From Nocardioidaceae bacterium UBA4001 (lineage in GTDB: Bacteria; Actinomycetota; Actinomycetes; Propionibacteriales; Nocardioidaceae): DNA of 64,000 nucleotides. The DNA lies in NCBI GenBank assembly GCA_002384855.1, contig DGBP01000076.1, positions 1 to 64,000 on the forward strand, in the 5' to 3' direction. The notes under the pieces are model-generated. The model was given only the letters and a program-made list of their open reading frames with translations, ran no database searches and was not told the origin of the DNA. Position 1 is the first letter of the stretch, and each line of letters starts with the position of its first letter. A program made the translations under genes and the position numbers. This document shows, in pieces, positions 37,515 to 46,295 of the stretch.

Positions 37515-38093
37515 ATGGGTGACGAGAAGAGCATGCGTGACCGGATGCTGGCCGGCGAGGCGTACATCGCCGACGACCCCGGGATCGCCCGGGACTCGCG
37601 ACGCGCCCAGCGCCTGACCCATCTGGTGAACACGCTCGACCCCACCGACCACGCGCGACGCAGGGACCTGCTGACCGAGCTGCTCGGCGCCTTCGGCGCG
37701 GACAGCGAGATCCGCCCGCCGCTGCAGTGCGACTACGGCCACCGCACGTTCTTCGGCGCACGGAGCTTCGCCAACTGGGGGCTGGTCAGCCTGGACGTGG
37801 CCACCGTGACCATCGGGGACGACGTGCAGATCGGCCCCAACGTCCAGCTGCTCACCGCGACCCATCCCCTCGAGGCGGGGGCACGCAGAGACAAGTGGGA
37901 GGCGGCCGAGCCGATCGTCATCGGCGACAACGTATGGCTCGGTGGCGGCGTCATCGTCTGCCCGGGCGTGACCATCGGCCCGGACACCGTGGTGGGTGCG
38001 GGCTCGGTCGTCACGAAGGACCTGCCCGCGGGCGTCCTCGCCGTCGGGAACCCGGCCCGCGTCATCCGCGCGCTCGACCGAGGCGAGGCATGA
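37515..38093 (+). CDS. Sugar O-acetyltransferase (maltose acetyltransferase type)
   Basis: A 192-residue left-handed beta-helix acetyltransferase. The N-terminal Mac domain (MRDRMLAGEAYIADDP) is followed by hexapeptide repeats, with the catalytic His in LTATHPLEAGAR and the acetyl-CoA side in WLGGGVIVCPGVTIG. It acetylates a sugar or related acceptor in the cytosol. Its stop overlaps the thioesterase start by 4 bp. Confidence 0.92.
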   Translation: MGDEKSMRDRMLAGEAYIADDPGIARDSRRAQRLTHLVNTLDPTDHARRRDLLTELLGAFGADSEIRPPLQCDYGHRTFFGARSFANWGLVSLDVATVTIGDDVQIGPNVQLLTATHPLEAGARRDKWEAAEPIVIGDNVWLGGGVIVCPGVTIGPDTVVGAGSVVTKDLPAGVLAVGNPARVIRALDRGEA

Positions 38094-38545
38094 CGGGCGA
38101 CCGGCTCGAGCAGGCCGCCCCCGAGGTGCGCGACCGGGTCCGCGCCAGCTTCGACCGTCAGGGGCTGATGAGCCACCTCGGCGCCCGACTCACCCACATC
38201 GGGCCCGGGCGGGTGCACATCGCGCTGCCCAGCCGACCCGAGGTGACCCAGCAGCACGGCTACTTCCACGCCGGTGCGACGAGCTCGGTCGCCGACAGCG
38301 CGGGTGGCTACGCAGCCTTGACGCTGTTCCCCGAGGGCAGCGAGGTGCTCACGGTCGAGTACAAGATCAACCTCCTCGCCCCGGCCGTGGGTGACCACCT
38401 CGAGGCCGTCGGCGAGGTCATGCGCTCCGGCAGGACCCTGACGGTGTGCACGCTGGAGGTGTTCGGCGTGTCGGGCGAGCAGCGTTCACTCGTCGCCGCC
38501 GGCCAGCAGACCCTGATCCGGCTGGACGCCAGGACCGAGCGGTGA
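38090..38545 (+). CDS. PaaI-family hotdog thioesterase
   Basis: A 151-residue single hotdog domain likely acting as a small acyl-CoA thioesterase. The family segments are THIGPGRVHIALPSRPEVTQ, HAGATSSVADSAGGYAAL and LTVEYKINLLAPA. It is translationally coupled to the sugar acetyltransferase by a 4-bp ATGA overlap. The acyl group is unknown. Confidence 0.85.
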   Translation: MTGDRLEQAAPEVRDRVRASFDRQGLMSHLGARLTHIGPGRVHIALPSRPEVTQQHGYFHAGATSSVADSAGGYAALTLFPEGSEVLTVEYKINLLAPAVGDHLEAVGEVMRSGRTLTVCTLEVFGVSGEQRSLVAAGQQTLIRLDARTER

Positions 38546-38571
38546 CCCCGGTCCTGGTGCCCGGCCGGGGG

Positions 38572-39309
38572 CTACTTCACCTCGGAGCGCAGCACCAGGT
38601 GCAGCCCGACGGCAAGCGGGAGCACCAGCCAGACCAGGCCCGAGGTGCACATCTGGGCCCACTGCTCGGAGGTCATGTGCCCGGTGAACAGGCCCGACGA
38701 GGCGTAGTTGAAGTCGAGCCACGGCCCGTTGTCACGCCACCACTCCTGCGTCGACGCCAGGGCACTCGAGACCGTCGGCAGCGGCAATGAGTAGACGAAG
38801 CAGGCCACGATCGCCCCGGCGGAGCTCCTGGTCACCACGCCGAGCATCAACCCGATGAGCAGACCGAGGACGTTGGCCAGGACGATCAGGCCGAACTCCT
38901 CCCACGACACGTTCCAGGTGGTCTCGACACCCGCGATCGCCGTATCGACGACGTTGCCGACCGCACCGACCGCTGCGGCCACGAGCATGGAGGCGACGCC
39001 GATCCCGACCGCACACACCGCCTTGGCAGCGATCACCCGGCCCCGGCGCGGCACCAGGGTGAACGTCGTCAGGCCGGTGCGCTGGCTCCACTCGCTGGTG
39101 ACGGAGAGGATCGCGATCATCGGCAGGATCACCGCGATCGGAAACCCGATGGCGGACGCGAAGGTCTCGTAGTCGAGGGCCTCGTCGGGTGCGAAGACGG
39201 TCACCGCCGCCGTGGCGAGGACCGCCGTGACCCCGATGCTGGTCATCAGCCAGAAGCCGGACCGCGTGTCGAACATCTTGCGCAGCTCGACGGAAAGGAT
39301 GCGGCGCAT
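38572..39309 (-). CDS. ABC-2 type transporter permease; 5' end possibly frameshifted
   Basis: A 245-residue permease with about six helices, starting MRRILSVELRKMFDTRSGFW, as in ABC-2 exporters beside a SalX-like ATPase. The normal start region lies upstream: an ATG at 39386, coupled to the ATPase stop and after AAGGAG, encodes MTTTHLEPAAPASAG but is out of frame with the permease. The in-frame residues ENAVTGRIP just before Met look native. A one-base indel near 39340-39350 would reconcile the two, so the gene may be mildly broken or start internally. Confidence 0.75.
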   Translation of the reverse strand: MRRILSVELRKMFDTRSGFWLMTSIGVTAVLATAAVTVFAPDEALDYETFASAIGFPIAVILPMIAILSVTSEWSQRTGLTTFTLVPRRGRVIAAKAVCAVGIGVASMLVAAAVGAVGNVVDTAIAGVETTWNVSWEEFGLIVLANVLGLLIGLMLGVVTRSSAGAIVACFVYSLPLPTVSSALASTQEWWRDNGPWLDFNYASSGLFTGHMTSEQWAQMCTSGLVWLVLPLAVGLHLVLRSEVK

Positions 39310-39382
39310 CGGGATGCGCCCGGTGACGGCGTTCTCCCTGCTCCGGCCGAGGCGGGCGCCGCCGGCTCGAGGTGGGTGGTGG

Positions 39383-40009
39383 TCATGCTGCTTCTCCTTC
39401 GGATGCCCGGTCGCCGGATGTGTTGTCACGCCGGCTGCCTGCGGTCAGCTCGAGGAACATCTCCTCCAGCCCGGCTCCGTCGGCCGGCCGCAGCTCGGTG
39501 AGGACGAGGCCGAAGGCACGGGCGGCCTCGCCGACCTGCACCGCGGGAGCGTCGACGTGGATCGCGCCGTCGGTGTCGAGGCGGTGGGCGATCCCTTCCT
39601 TCGTCAGCGCCCGGGCCAGCGCAGCGGGCTCGGTGCTGCGGGCCAGGGTGCCGTCGCCTGAGAGGAGCTCGACCTTGGTGCCCTGGGCGACGATCCGGCC
39701 GTTGCCGATGACGACGATGTCGTCGGCGATCGTCTCGATCTCGTGCAGGAGGTGCGACGAGAGGAGCGCGGTGCCACCCTCGTCGGCGAAGTCGCGGAGC
39801 AGGTCGCGCATCCAACGGATTCCCGCCGGGTCGAGCCCGTTGGCCGGCTCGTCGAGGACGAGGACCACTGGCTCCCCGATGAGGGCGGTGGCGATGCCCA
39901 GGCGCTGGCGCATCCCGAGCGAGTAGTGGCGCACCCGGCGGTCGGCCTCGTCCTCGGTGAGGCTCACGCGGTGCAGCATGCGCTCCACCCGGTCGGCCGG
40001 GATGCCCAT
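39383..40009 (-). pseudogene. ABC transporter ATPase, 5'-truncated, no Walker A
   Basis: The 208-residue open frame begins at the helical subdomain (MGIPADRVERMLHRVSLTEDEA). It keeps the signature HYSLGMRQRLGIA, Walker B VLVLDEPANGLDP and the H-loop LSSHLLHE, then the C-terminal part of a SalX/BcrA-like drug or lantibiotic exporter ATPase. About 90 N-terminal residues with the Walker A loop are missing. No frame of the 206 bp upstream encodes a GxxGxGK[ST] motif, though a few upstream residues (REILTLAQ) still look family-like. Without a P-loop the exporter should be dead. Confidence 0.75.
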
Positions 40010-40215
40010 GGTCCGCTGAGCGAGGGTCAGGATCTCCCGCCCCCATGGTCGCCCGCTGCGAGGGACTCGTGGCGCCCGACCTCGACGAGGCAGTCCGCTC
40101 TCCGCCCCTGAGGCCCCGTCCGTGCGGCTGTGACTCGCGGCGCGCGACCATCGGGCCCCGCGGCGGTTCGTCGCGCCAGGAGATCCCCCAAATCCCTCAG
40201 TGCCGCGCCATCCCC

Positions 40216-40425
40216 CTATCGCCGCTTGCGCATGGTCGACGGTGTGTTCGCCTCAGCCTTTGCGGCTGCGACGGTGACGTGCACTCCGGCGTTCGTCGGA
40301 CCGGTGTCGCCGGGGTCGATGAACTCGAGCCGCCACCCCGTGAAGGTGCGCGTGATCCGCCATCGCCGACCGGAGCTTCCGGACCCTGTGTAGACGCCGT
40401 CCTTCTCGCGGAACTCGATACTCAC
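40216..40425 (-). CDS. Small hypothetical protein
   Basis: A 69-residue product with a GTG start, not recognised. It has alternating aromatic and charged residues (RRWRITRTFTGWRLEFIDPG), suggesting a small beta-sheet, followed by NAGVHVTVAAAKAEAN and a basic tail MRKRR. The codon pattern is balanced and it reads as a folded domain more than a random frame. It sits between the truncated ABC ATPase and the histidine kinase gene; the flanking 206 and 122 bp hold nothing else that I can identify. Confidence 0.5.
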   Translation of the reverse strand: MSIEFREKDGVYTGSGSSGRRWRITRTFTGWRLEFIDPGDTGPTNAGVHVTVAAAKAEANTPSTMRKRR

Positions 40426-40547
40426 CTGCGACCTCGGGACGACATGGACGTCTGCCTTCCGCCGGCGATGAGAGCGGCCCTACCTGGGCGACGCGACCTC
40501 CGACTGCCTCGAGGCTACGCGAACACGGGGCCAGGCGCAGGGAGCGC

Positions 40548-41789
40548 TCACCCGGTCGGGGCCAGCGGCAGCTCGACCATGACCGCGGTCCCCCGCTCCT
40601 CGGCCGAGTCGATGCGCAGGGTCGCTCCGATCAGCGCGCAGCGTTCGGCGATCGTCGCCAGGCCGTAGTGCTCGCCGAACTCGGCGGTCCCGGTCTGCTC
40701 CCGCACCGCCTGGGCGTCGAAGCCGACCCCGTCGTCGGTGACGCTGAGCACCAGGGAGTCCCCCACGCGGCGGATCGACAGGACCGCCCTCGTCGCCTCG
40801 GCGTGCTTGACCGCGTTGTTCACCGCCTCCTGCGCGATCCGGTAGAGGACCGCGGCCATGTGGTCGGGCACCTCCCCGATCTCCTCGGCCGTGTCGCCAC
40901 GGAACTCCACCTCGATCTGGGGGACGTTCTGGGTCAGCGACTCCAGGGCTGCCACCAGGCCCAGGTCGTCGAGCATCAGGCTGTGCAGGCCGGAGATCGC
41001 GGCGCGCGTCTCGTCGTAGGCCAGCCCCGCGAGTCGTCGCGCCGCCTCGATCTGGGTCTTCGGTCCCGCGACGGCAGGTGTGCTGCGCTCCAGCGCCGAC
41101 AGCGCGGTGTCGGCCGCCGAGAGGTGGAAGGCCAGCGAGGCCAGGGCCTGCGTCACGCCGTCGTGGAGGTCCCCGGCGATGCGGCGCCTCTCCGCCTCCT
41201 GGGCGGAGATGGCCTGGGCGATGAGCTGGTCGCGCTCGGACCGGTGCTCCTCCGCCGCGCCGAGCAGGCCCTGGGCGTACAGCCGCAGCCCGAGCAGGTC
41301 CGCACAGCGCTGGATCCCTTCCCGGTCCTGGGAGGTGAACCCCTCGGAGCTGCGACGGTGCACGGCGACCACGGCGACCACTGCCGCGCCCATGGCGTGG
41401 GCCGGCACCACCAGGCGGGAGATCGTCTCCTCGGGGCCCAGGCCGAGCAGGCGCCGGTGGGCGGGGTTGCGCGGCGAGTCGTCCACGATCGCCACCGGGC
41501 GGCCGTTCAGCGCCACGAGTCCGGTGACGCCGTACCCCACCGGGATCCGGAGCGCGGGCTCCTCGGCCTTGGGGGCGGGGTAGGCCGCCCCGACCTCGAG
41601 CTGGCGGCGTTCGGAGTCCACGAGGAACACCACCGCGCCGTCGGCGGAGAGCATCTCGGTGAACAGCCGAGCGGCCGCGGGAAGGTCGACGGCGCCGGGG
41701 GCGAGCACCAGGTCGTGCATGCCCTCGGCACCCGGCCTCCCCGTGGCGTCCGCACTCCCCGGGCCGGAACCGGCCGGAGGTGGGCTCAT
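40548..41789 (-). CDS. GAF-domain sensor histidine kinase (NarL-system type)
   Basis: A 413-residue soluble kinase. A GAF domain at about residues 30-180 (LFTEMLSADGAVVFLVDSE, and GYGVTGLVALNGRPV) is followed by the HisKA_3 phospho-acceptor site ERRRIAGDLHDGVTQAL and an ATPase domain (YRIAQEAVNNAVKHAEA, VTDDGVGFD). There is no membrane helix, so it senses a cytoplasmic signal, possibly redox or gas. The start overlaps the response-regulator stop by 4 bp. The pair is divergent from the rpe-tkt-prk Calvin operon. Confidence 0.9.
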   Translation of the reverse strand: MSPPPAGSGPGSADATGRPGAEGMHDLVLAPGAVDLPAAARLFTEMLSADGAVVFLVDSERRQLEVGAAYPAPKAEEPALRIPVGYGVTGLVALNGRPVAIVDDSPRNPAHRRLLGLGPEETISRLVVPAHAMGAAVVAVVAVHRRSSEGFTSQDREGIQRCADLLGLRLYAQGLLGAAEEHRSERDQLIAQAISAQEAERRRIAGDLHDGVTQALASLAFHLSAADTALSALERSTPAVAGPKTQIEAARRLAGLAYDETRAAISGLHSLMLDDLGLVAALESLTQNVPQIEVEFRGDTAEEIGEVPDHMAAVLYRIAQEAVNNAVKHAEATRAVLSIRRVGDSLVLSVTDDGVGFDAQAVREQTGTAEFGEHYGLATIAERCALIGATLRIDSAEERGTAVMVELPLAPTG

Positions 41790-42445
41790 CGGAAGAGCCC
41801 CTCGCGCAGGGCGACCGCGACCGCTCCGCCTCGGTCGGAGACCCCGAGCTTGCGGTAGAGGCCCCGGATGTGGGTCTTGACCGTGTCCTCGCTGACCACG
41901 AGCTTGGCGGCGATGCCTTTGTTCGAGTGGTTGGAGACCAGCAGGGCGAGCACCTCGCTCTCGCGCTGGGTCAGGCCCAGGTGGGCGCCGGGCCAGAACT
42001 CGCCGGCGTTGATCCGGGCCGCCGACATCGCGATCCTCCCGGCCAGGGCCGGGTCGATGACGACGTCACCGTCCATCACCCGGCGCAGGTGGGTGACCAG
42101 CTCGGCCCCGTCCACCCGCTTGAGGATGTAGCCGGAGGCACCGACCCGCAGGGCCTGGTAGAGGTACTGCTCGTCCTCGTAGACGGTCAGGAAGACCACG
42201 TGCGTGTCGGGGCTGACCGTCTTGGCCTGCCGGCACAGGTCCAGGCCGCTGTCCTTGCCGAGACGGATGTCGCACAGCAGCACGTCCGGACGCTCGGTGG
42301 TCACCAGGGACATCGCCTGCTCGAGGTCGGTCGCGGTGCCGATCACGTCGACGTCGTCCTCGAAGTGCGACAGCATCGCCTTCACACCGTGCAGCACCAT
42401 CTCGTGGTCGTCGACCATGACCATGCGGATCGGGGGCTTCGCCAT
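41786..42445 (-). CDS. LuxR/NarL-type response regulator
   Basis: A 219-residue regulator. The receiver domain has acidic residues in VMVDDHE, the phosphorylated Asp in DVLLCDIRLGKDSG and the Lys in YILKRVDG; the LuxR HTH is at the C-terminus (LTQRESEVLALLVSNHSNKG, VSEDTVKTHIRGLYRKLGV). It is coupled to the kinase gene. The 148 bp between its start and rpe hold a palindromic motif shared with other CBB genes, so it is a candidate regulator of that operon. Confidence 0.93.
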   Translation of the reverse strand: MAKPPIRMVMVDDHEMVLHGVKAMLSHFEDDVDVIGTATDLEQAMSLVTTERPDVLLCDIRLGKDSGLDLCRQAKTVSPDTHVVFLTVYEDEQYLYQALRVGASGYILKRVDGAELVTHLRRVMDGDVVIDPALAGRIAMSAARINAGEFWPGAHLGLTQRESEVLALLVSNHSNKGIAAKLVVSEDTVKTHIRGLYRKLGVSDRGGAVAVALREGLFR

Positions 42446-42519
42446 ACCCCCCAGCGTATGTGATGGCGCCCACACCGTCTCCACGACGTCCGCCGTCAGG
42501 AGCGGGTCATCACCGGAAA

Positions 42520-42540
42520 CACCCTCAGGGGTGAGTCGCG
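42520..42540. promoter_or_regulatory. CBB-associated motif before rpe-tkt-prk
   Basis: CACCCTCAGGGGTGAGTCGCG has CACCC/GGGTG dyad arms and ends 53 bp before the rpe ATG. The 18-base core at 42523-42540 is matched at all but one position by the copy before the active aldolase. It lies in the divergent region with the two-component system, so it could serve either direction. Confidence 0.55.
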
Positions 42541-42593
42541 CCACGCCCCCGTCGGCTGTCATGGAGATCCGACCCCGACGGACAAGGACCGCG

Positions 42594-43298
42594 ATGAGCC
42601 CCACCCACCGCACCCTGGTCGTGCCCTCCGTACTGCCCGCCGACTTCGCCCGCCTGGGCGAGGAGGTCGCCGAACTCTGCGCTGCCGGCGTGGACCGCAT
42701 CCAGTGGGACGTCATGGACGGCGTGTTCGTGCCGAACCTGACCTTCGGCCCCGACGTGATCGCCGCGGCCCGGGAGCACTCCACGGTCGGCTTCGAGGCG
42801 CACCTGATGGTCGTCAACCCCGACGAGCTGCTCCACCGCTACGTCGAGGCCGGCTGCGAGCTGGTCATCGTGCACGCCGAGGCCTGCACCCACCTGCACC
42901 GCACGCTCGGCAGGATCCGCGAGCTCGGTGCCCGGGCAGGCGTCGCCCTGAACCCCCACACCCCTGCCGACACGGTCGCCCACGTGCTGTCCGAGACCGA
43001 CCTCATCCTCCCGATGACGGTCAACCCCGGCTTCGGCGGCCAGGCCTACATCCCGTCGGTGGAGGCCAAGGTCGGGCAGCTGCGCCGGATGATCGACGAG
43101 TCGGGCTACGACATCGAGCTCGAGGTCGACGGCGGCATCACCGACAAGACCATCGACGGCGCCGCCGCGGCCGGAGCCGACGTGTTCATCTCCGGGAGCT
43201 GGCTCTACGGCTGGCCGGCCGGCAAGGCCGACGGTGTCCGCGAGCTGCGCGAGCGCGCCGACCGTGCCCGGGGGATCCACACCGAGGAGGTGGCCTGA
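42594..43298 (+). CDS. rpe: Ribulose-phosphate 3-epimerase
   Basis: A 234-residue TIM-barrel epimerase interconverting ribulose-5-phosphate and xylulose-5-phosphate. The metal and catalytic segments are QWDVMDGVFVPNLTFGP, FEAHLMVVNPD, VIVHAEAC, MTVNPGFGGQ and LEVDGGI. ACAAGGACC precedes the ATG. It heads an rpe-tkt-prk operon in which the tkt ATG directly follows the rpe stop. In the Calvin cycle it supplies Ru5P for phosphoribulokinase. Confidence 0.95.
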   Translation: MSPTHRTLVVPSVLPADFARLGEEVAELCAAGVDRIQWDVMDGVFVPNLTFGPDVIAAAREHSTVGFEAHLMVVNPDELLHRYVEAGCELVIVHAEACTHLHRTLGRIRELGARAGVALNPHTPADTVAHVLSETDLILPMTVNPGFGGQAYIPSVEAKVGQLRRMIDESGYDIELEVDGGITDKTIDGAAAAGADVFISGSWLYGWPAGKADGVRELRERADRARGIHTEEVA

Positions 43299-43299
43299 C

Positions 43300-45321
43300 A
43301 TGACCATGACCGACCTGAGCGCCGAGGCCAGCAGGACGACCGATGTCGACCGGCTGGCGGTGGACACCATCCGGTTCCTGGCCGCCGACATGGTCGAGCA
43401 GGCCCAGAGCGGCCACCCGGGCATGCCGATGGGTGCCGCTCCGATGGCGTGGGCGCTGTTCAGCCGTCACCTCAAGCACGACCCCAGCGACTCCCGCTGG
43501 CCCGACCGCGACCGGTTCGTCCTCTCGGCCGGCCACGGGTCGGCGCTGCAGTACGCCCTGCTGCACCTCTTCGGCTACGACCTGCCGATGGAGGAGCTCA
43601 AGCGGTTCCGCCAGCTCGGCTCGGCGACCCCCGGCCACCCGGAGTTCGGGCACACCGACGGCGTCGAGACCACCACCGGCCCCCTCGGCCAGGGTCTGGG
43701 CACCGCGGTCGGGATGGCCGTCGCCGAGCGGATGCTCGCCGCGCGCTACCCCGACATCACCGACCACCACACCTATGTGATCGTCGGTGACGGCTGCCTC
43801 ATGGAGGGGATCAGCCACGAGGCAGCCTCGCTGGCCGGCCACCTCCGCCTCGGGCGCCTGGTGGTGCTGTACGACGACAACGAGATCACCATCGACGGCG
43901 GCACCGACCAGTCCTGCACCGACGACGCCCTGGACCGGTTCGCCAGCTACGGGTGGCACGTCCAGCGGGTCCAGGACGGAACCTCCGTCGACGCGGTGGA
44001 CGCCGCGATCACCCGCGCCAAGGACGACCCGAGACCGAGCTTCATCGCGGTCCGCACGGTCATCGGGCACGGCGCCCCGGGCATCGAGGGCACCCCGAAG
44101 GCCCACGGCGCCCCCCTAGGCACCGAGGTCCTCGCCGCGGCCAAGGAGCGCGCGGGCTTCCCCGCCGAGCCGTTCACGGTTCCCGACGAGGTCCGCAACC
44201 GGTGCGCCGAGCTCGCCGAGGAGGGCGCCGCCCGCCACGCCGCGTGGTCCGCGGAGCTTGCTGCGTTCGAGGCGGCGAGCCCCCAGGCAGCGGCCACCTG
44301 GCGCCGGGCCCAGGCCGGCGAGCTGCCCGAGCACATCGACGAGGTGCTGGCCGGCGTCGAGGTCGGCGTCAAGCGCGCCACCCGTCAGTCCTCGCAGGCG
44401 GTGCTCCGCGCGCTGACCGCGGCGATGCCCGAGCTGGTCGGCGGCTCCGCCGACCTGGCCGGGTCCACCGGCACGGCGACCGGCCAGCCGGCCGTCACCG
44501 CCGACGACTTCTCCGGCTCGGTGCTGAACTTCGGGGTCCGGGAGTTCGGGATGGCGGCGATCCTCAACGGGCTCTCGCTCCACGGCGGGTTCCGCCCCTA
44601 CGGCAGCACCTTCCTGGTCTTCAGCGACTACCTGCGGCCGGCCCTGCGGCTCTCGGCGCTGATGCGCCGGCCGGTCGTCTACGTGCTGACCCACGACTCG
44701 GTCGCCGTCGGCGAGGACGGCCCCACCCACCAGCCGGTGGAGCACGTGGAGTCCTTGCGGATGATTCCCGGGGTGCAGGTGCTGCGCCCCGCCGACGACC
44801 ACGAGACGGTCGCCGCGTGGCGGGCGGCGCTGGACTACGCCGACGGCCCGACCGTCCTCGTGCTCACGCGCCAGGCCGTCGAGCCGCACGCGACCCCCGA
44901 CGTGGGTCCCGGCTTCGTCCGGGAGTACGGCGCCCGCGTGGTCGTGCACGAGGACCACCCCGAGGTGGACCTGCTCGCGACGGGCTCCGAGCTCGACCTC
45001 GCCGTGGGCGCCGCCGAGCTCCTGCGAGACGACGGGGTCGCGGCACGGGTGATCTCGGTACCGTGGAGGGAGCGGTTCGTCGCGCGCCGCGACGCCTTCG
45101 GCACGGCCCCCGTGACGGTGAGCGTCGAGGCGGGCGTGCGGGCCGGCTGGCGCGGCGTCGCCGGCACGGGCCAGGTCGGCATCGACGAGTTCGGTGCCTC
45201 CGGCCAGGGCAACCACGTGCTCGCCCACTTCGGACTCACCCCCGGGGCCGTGGCCGACGAGGTCCACGCCGCCCTGGCCACTCGCAACGACGCGACCGAC
45301 CGCCCTGCCAAGGAGGAGTAG
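43300..45321 (+). CDS. tkt: Transketolase
   Basis: A 673-residue thiamine-diphosphate enzyme moving two-carbon units in the pentose phosphate and Calvin pathways. It has the N-terminal donor-site segment QSGHPGMPMGAAPMAWALF, the ThDP GDG motif (VIVGDGCLMEG, DDNEITIDG), the pyrimidine domain (FGVREFGMAAILNG, THDSVAVGEDGPTHQPVE) and the C-terminal domain. GAGGAGG ends eight bases before ATG 43300; ATG 43306 is also possible. It lies between rpe and prk and is probably specific to carbon fixation, with a housekeeping copy expected elsewhere. Confidence 0.96.
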   Translation: MTMTDLSAEASRTTDVDRLAVDTIRFLAADMVEQAQSGHPGMPMGAAPMAWALFSRHLKHDPSDSRWPDRDRFVLSAGHGSALQYALLHLFGYDLPMEELKRFRQLGSATPGHPEFGHTDGVETTTGPLGQGLGTAVGMAVAERMLAARYPDITDHHTYVIVGDGCLMEGISHEAASLAGHLRLGRLVVLYDDNEITIDGGTDQSCTDDALDRFASYGWHVQRVQDGTSVDAVDAAITRAKDDPRPSFIAVRTVIGHGAPGIEGTPKAHGAPLGTEVLAAAKERAGFPAEPFTVPDEVRNRCAELAEEGAARHAAWSAELAAFEAASPQAAATWRRAQAGELPEHIDEVLAGVEVGVKRATRQSSQAVLRALTAAMPELVGGSADLAGSTGTATGQPAVTADDFSGSVLNFGVREFGMAAILNGLSLHGGFRPYGSTFLVFSDYLRPALRLSALMRRPVVYVLTHDSVAVGEDGPTHQPVEHVESLRMIPGVQVLRPADDHETVAAWRAALDYADGPTVLVLTRQAVEPHATPDVGPGFVREYGARVVVHEDHPEVDLLATGSELDLAVGAAELLRDDGVAARVISVPWRERFVARRDAFGTAPVTVSVEAGVRAGWRGVAGTGQVGIDEFGASGQGNHVLAHFGLTPGAVADEVHAALATRNDATDRPAKEE

Positions 45322-45326
45322 CCGCC

Positions 45327-46286
45327 ATGCCGGACAAGATCATCAAGATGACCCGGTCGTCGCAGGACGACAACAGGCCGCGCCCCGTCATGCTCGCCAT
45401 CGCCGGCGACTCCGCCTCCGGCAAGACCACGCTCACCAAGGGCCTGGTCGAGGCGATCGGCGAGGACCGCTGCACGTCGATCTGCGTGGACGACTACCAC
45501 AAGTACGACCGCGCCGAGCGCAAGGAGCTGCCGTTCACGCCGCTCCACCCCGACTGCAACTACATGGACATCCTGGAGCAGCACCTGCAGCTCCTCGCCC
45601 TGGGTCGGCCGATCCTGAAGCCGGTCTACGACCACAGCACGGGCACCTTCACCCGGCCCGAGTACATCGAGCCCAAGGAGTTCGTGATCATCGAGGGGCT
45701 GCACCCGCTCTCGACGAAGCTGACCCGGGCCTGCTTCGACGTGAGAGTCTTCCTCGACCCCCCGGAGGAGATCCGTCGGGAGTGGAAGGTCAAGCGCGAC
45801 ACCGGCAAGCGCGGCTACACCGTCGAACAGGTGCTCGCCGAGCTCGAGCGCCGGGAGCCGGAGTCGGAGGCGTTCATCCGCCCGCAGCGCCGCCACGCCG
45901 ACATCGTGGTGCGCTTCGCGCCGATCACCTCGCGTCAGGACCCGCCGGGCACGCCCCTGTCGGCGGAGTTGATGCTGCGGCCGACGATCCAGCACCCGGC
46001 GCTGGCGAACGTGCTGACCGACGACCACCGCACCGCGATGCACCTGAAGATCATGCGTGACCAGGACGGCACCCCCACCGACTGCCTGCACGTGCACGGC
46101 CACGCCTCGACCGAGGAGGCCAAGCAGCTCGAGAAGGTGATCTGGGAGGAGCTCGCCTCCAACGGCGGCCCGCCGGAGAAGCTCGGCGAGATCAACCCCG
46201 GGGAGCGCAGCGAGCCGCTCGCGCTGACCCAGCTGATCCTGCTCTACCACATGCTGATGTCCGAGAAGGAGCGGCCCGGCAGCTGA
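45327..46286 (+). CDS. prk: Phosphoribulokinase
   Basis: A 319-residue kinase that phosphorylates ribulose-5-phosphate to the RubisCO substrate, the committed step of the Calvin cycle. Walker A is GDSASGKTT (residues 27-35), followed by the substrate segments CVDDYHKYDRAERK, PVYDHSTGTF and the Walker B-like FVIIEGLHPL. The length is between the bacterial octameric class (about 290) and longer types. AGGAGGAG overlaps the end of tkt, so translation is coupled. With cbbLS it defines a genuine CBB pathway. Confidence 0.94.
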   Translation: MPDKIIKMTRSSQDDNRPRPVMLAIAGDSASGKTTLTKGLVEAIGEDRCTSICVDDYHKYDRAERKELPFTPLHPDCNYMDILEQHLQLLALGRPILKPVYDHSTGTFTRPEYIEPKEFVIIEGLHPLSTKLTRACFDVRVFLDPPEEIRREWKVKRDTGKRGYTVEQVLAELERREPESEAFIRPQRRHADIVVRFAPITSRQDPPGTPLSAELMLRPTIQHPALANVLTDDHRTAMHLKIMRDQDGTPTDCLHVHGHASTEEAKQLEKVIWEELASNGGPPEKLGEINPGERSEPLALTQLILLYHMLMSEKERPGS

Positions 46287-46295
46287 GCGGTTCGG

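Noticed and set aside
43953..45300. Alternative-frame extension of prk across the transketolase gene
   Set aside because: The frame upstream of 45327 is an Arg/Pro-rich shadow of tkt; prk has its own ribosome-binding site and its homology starts after the ATG.
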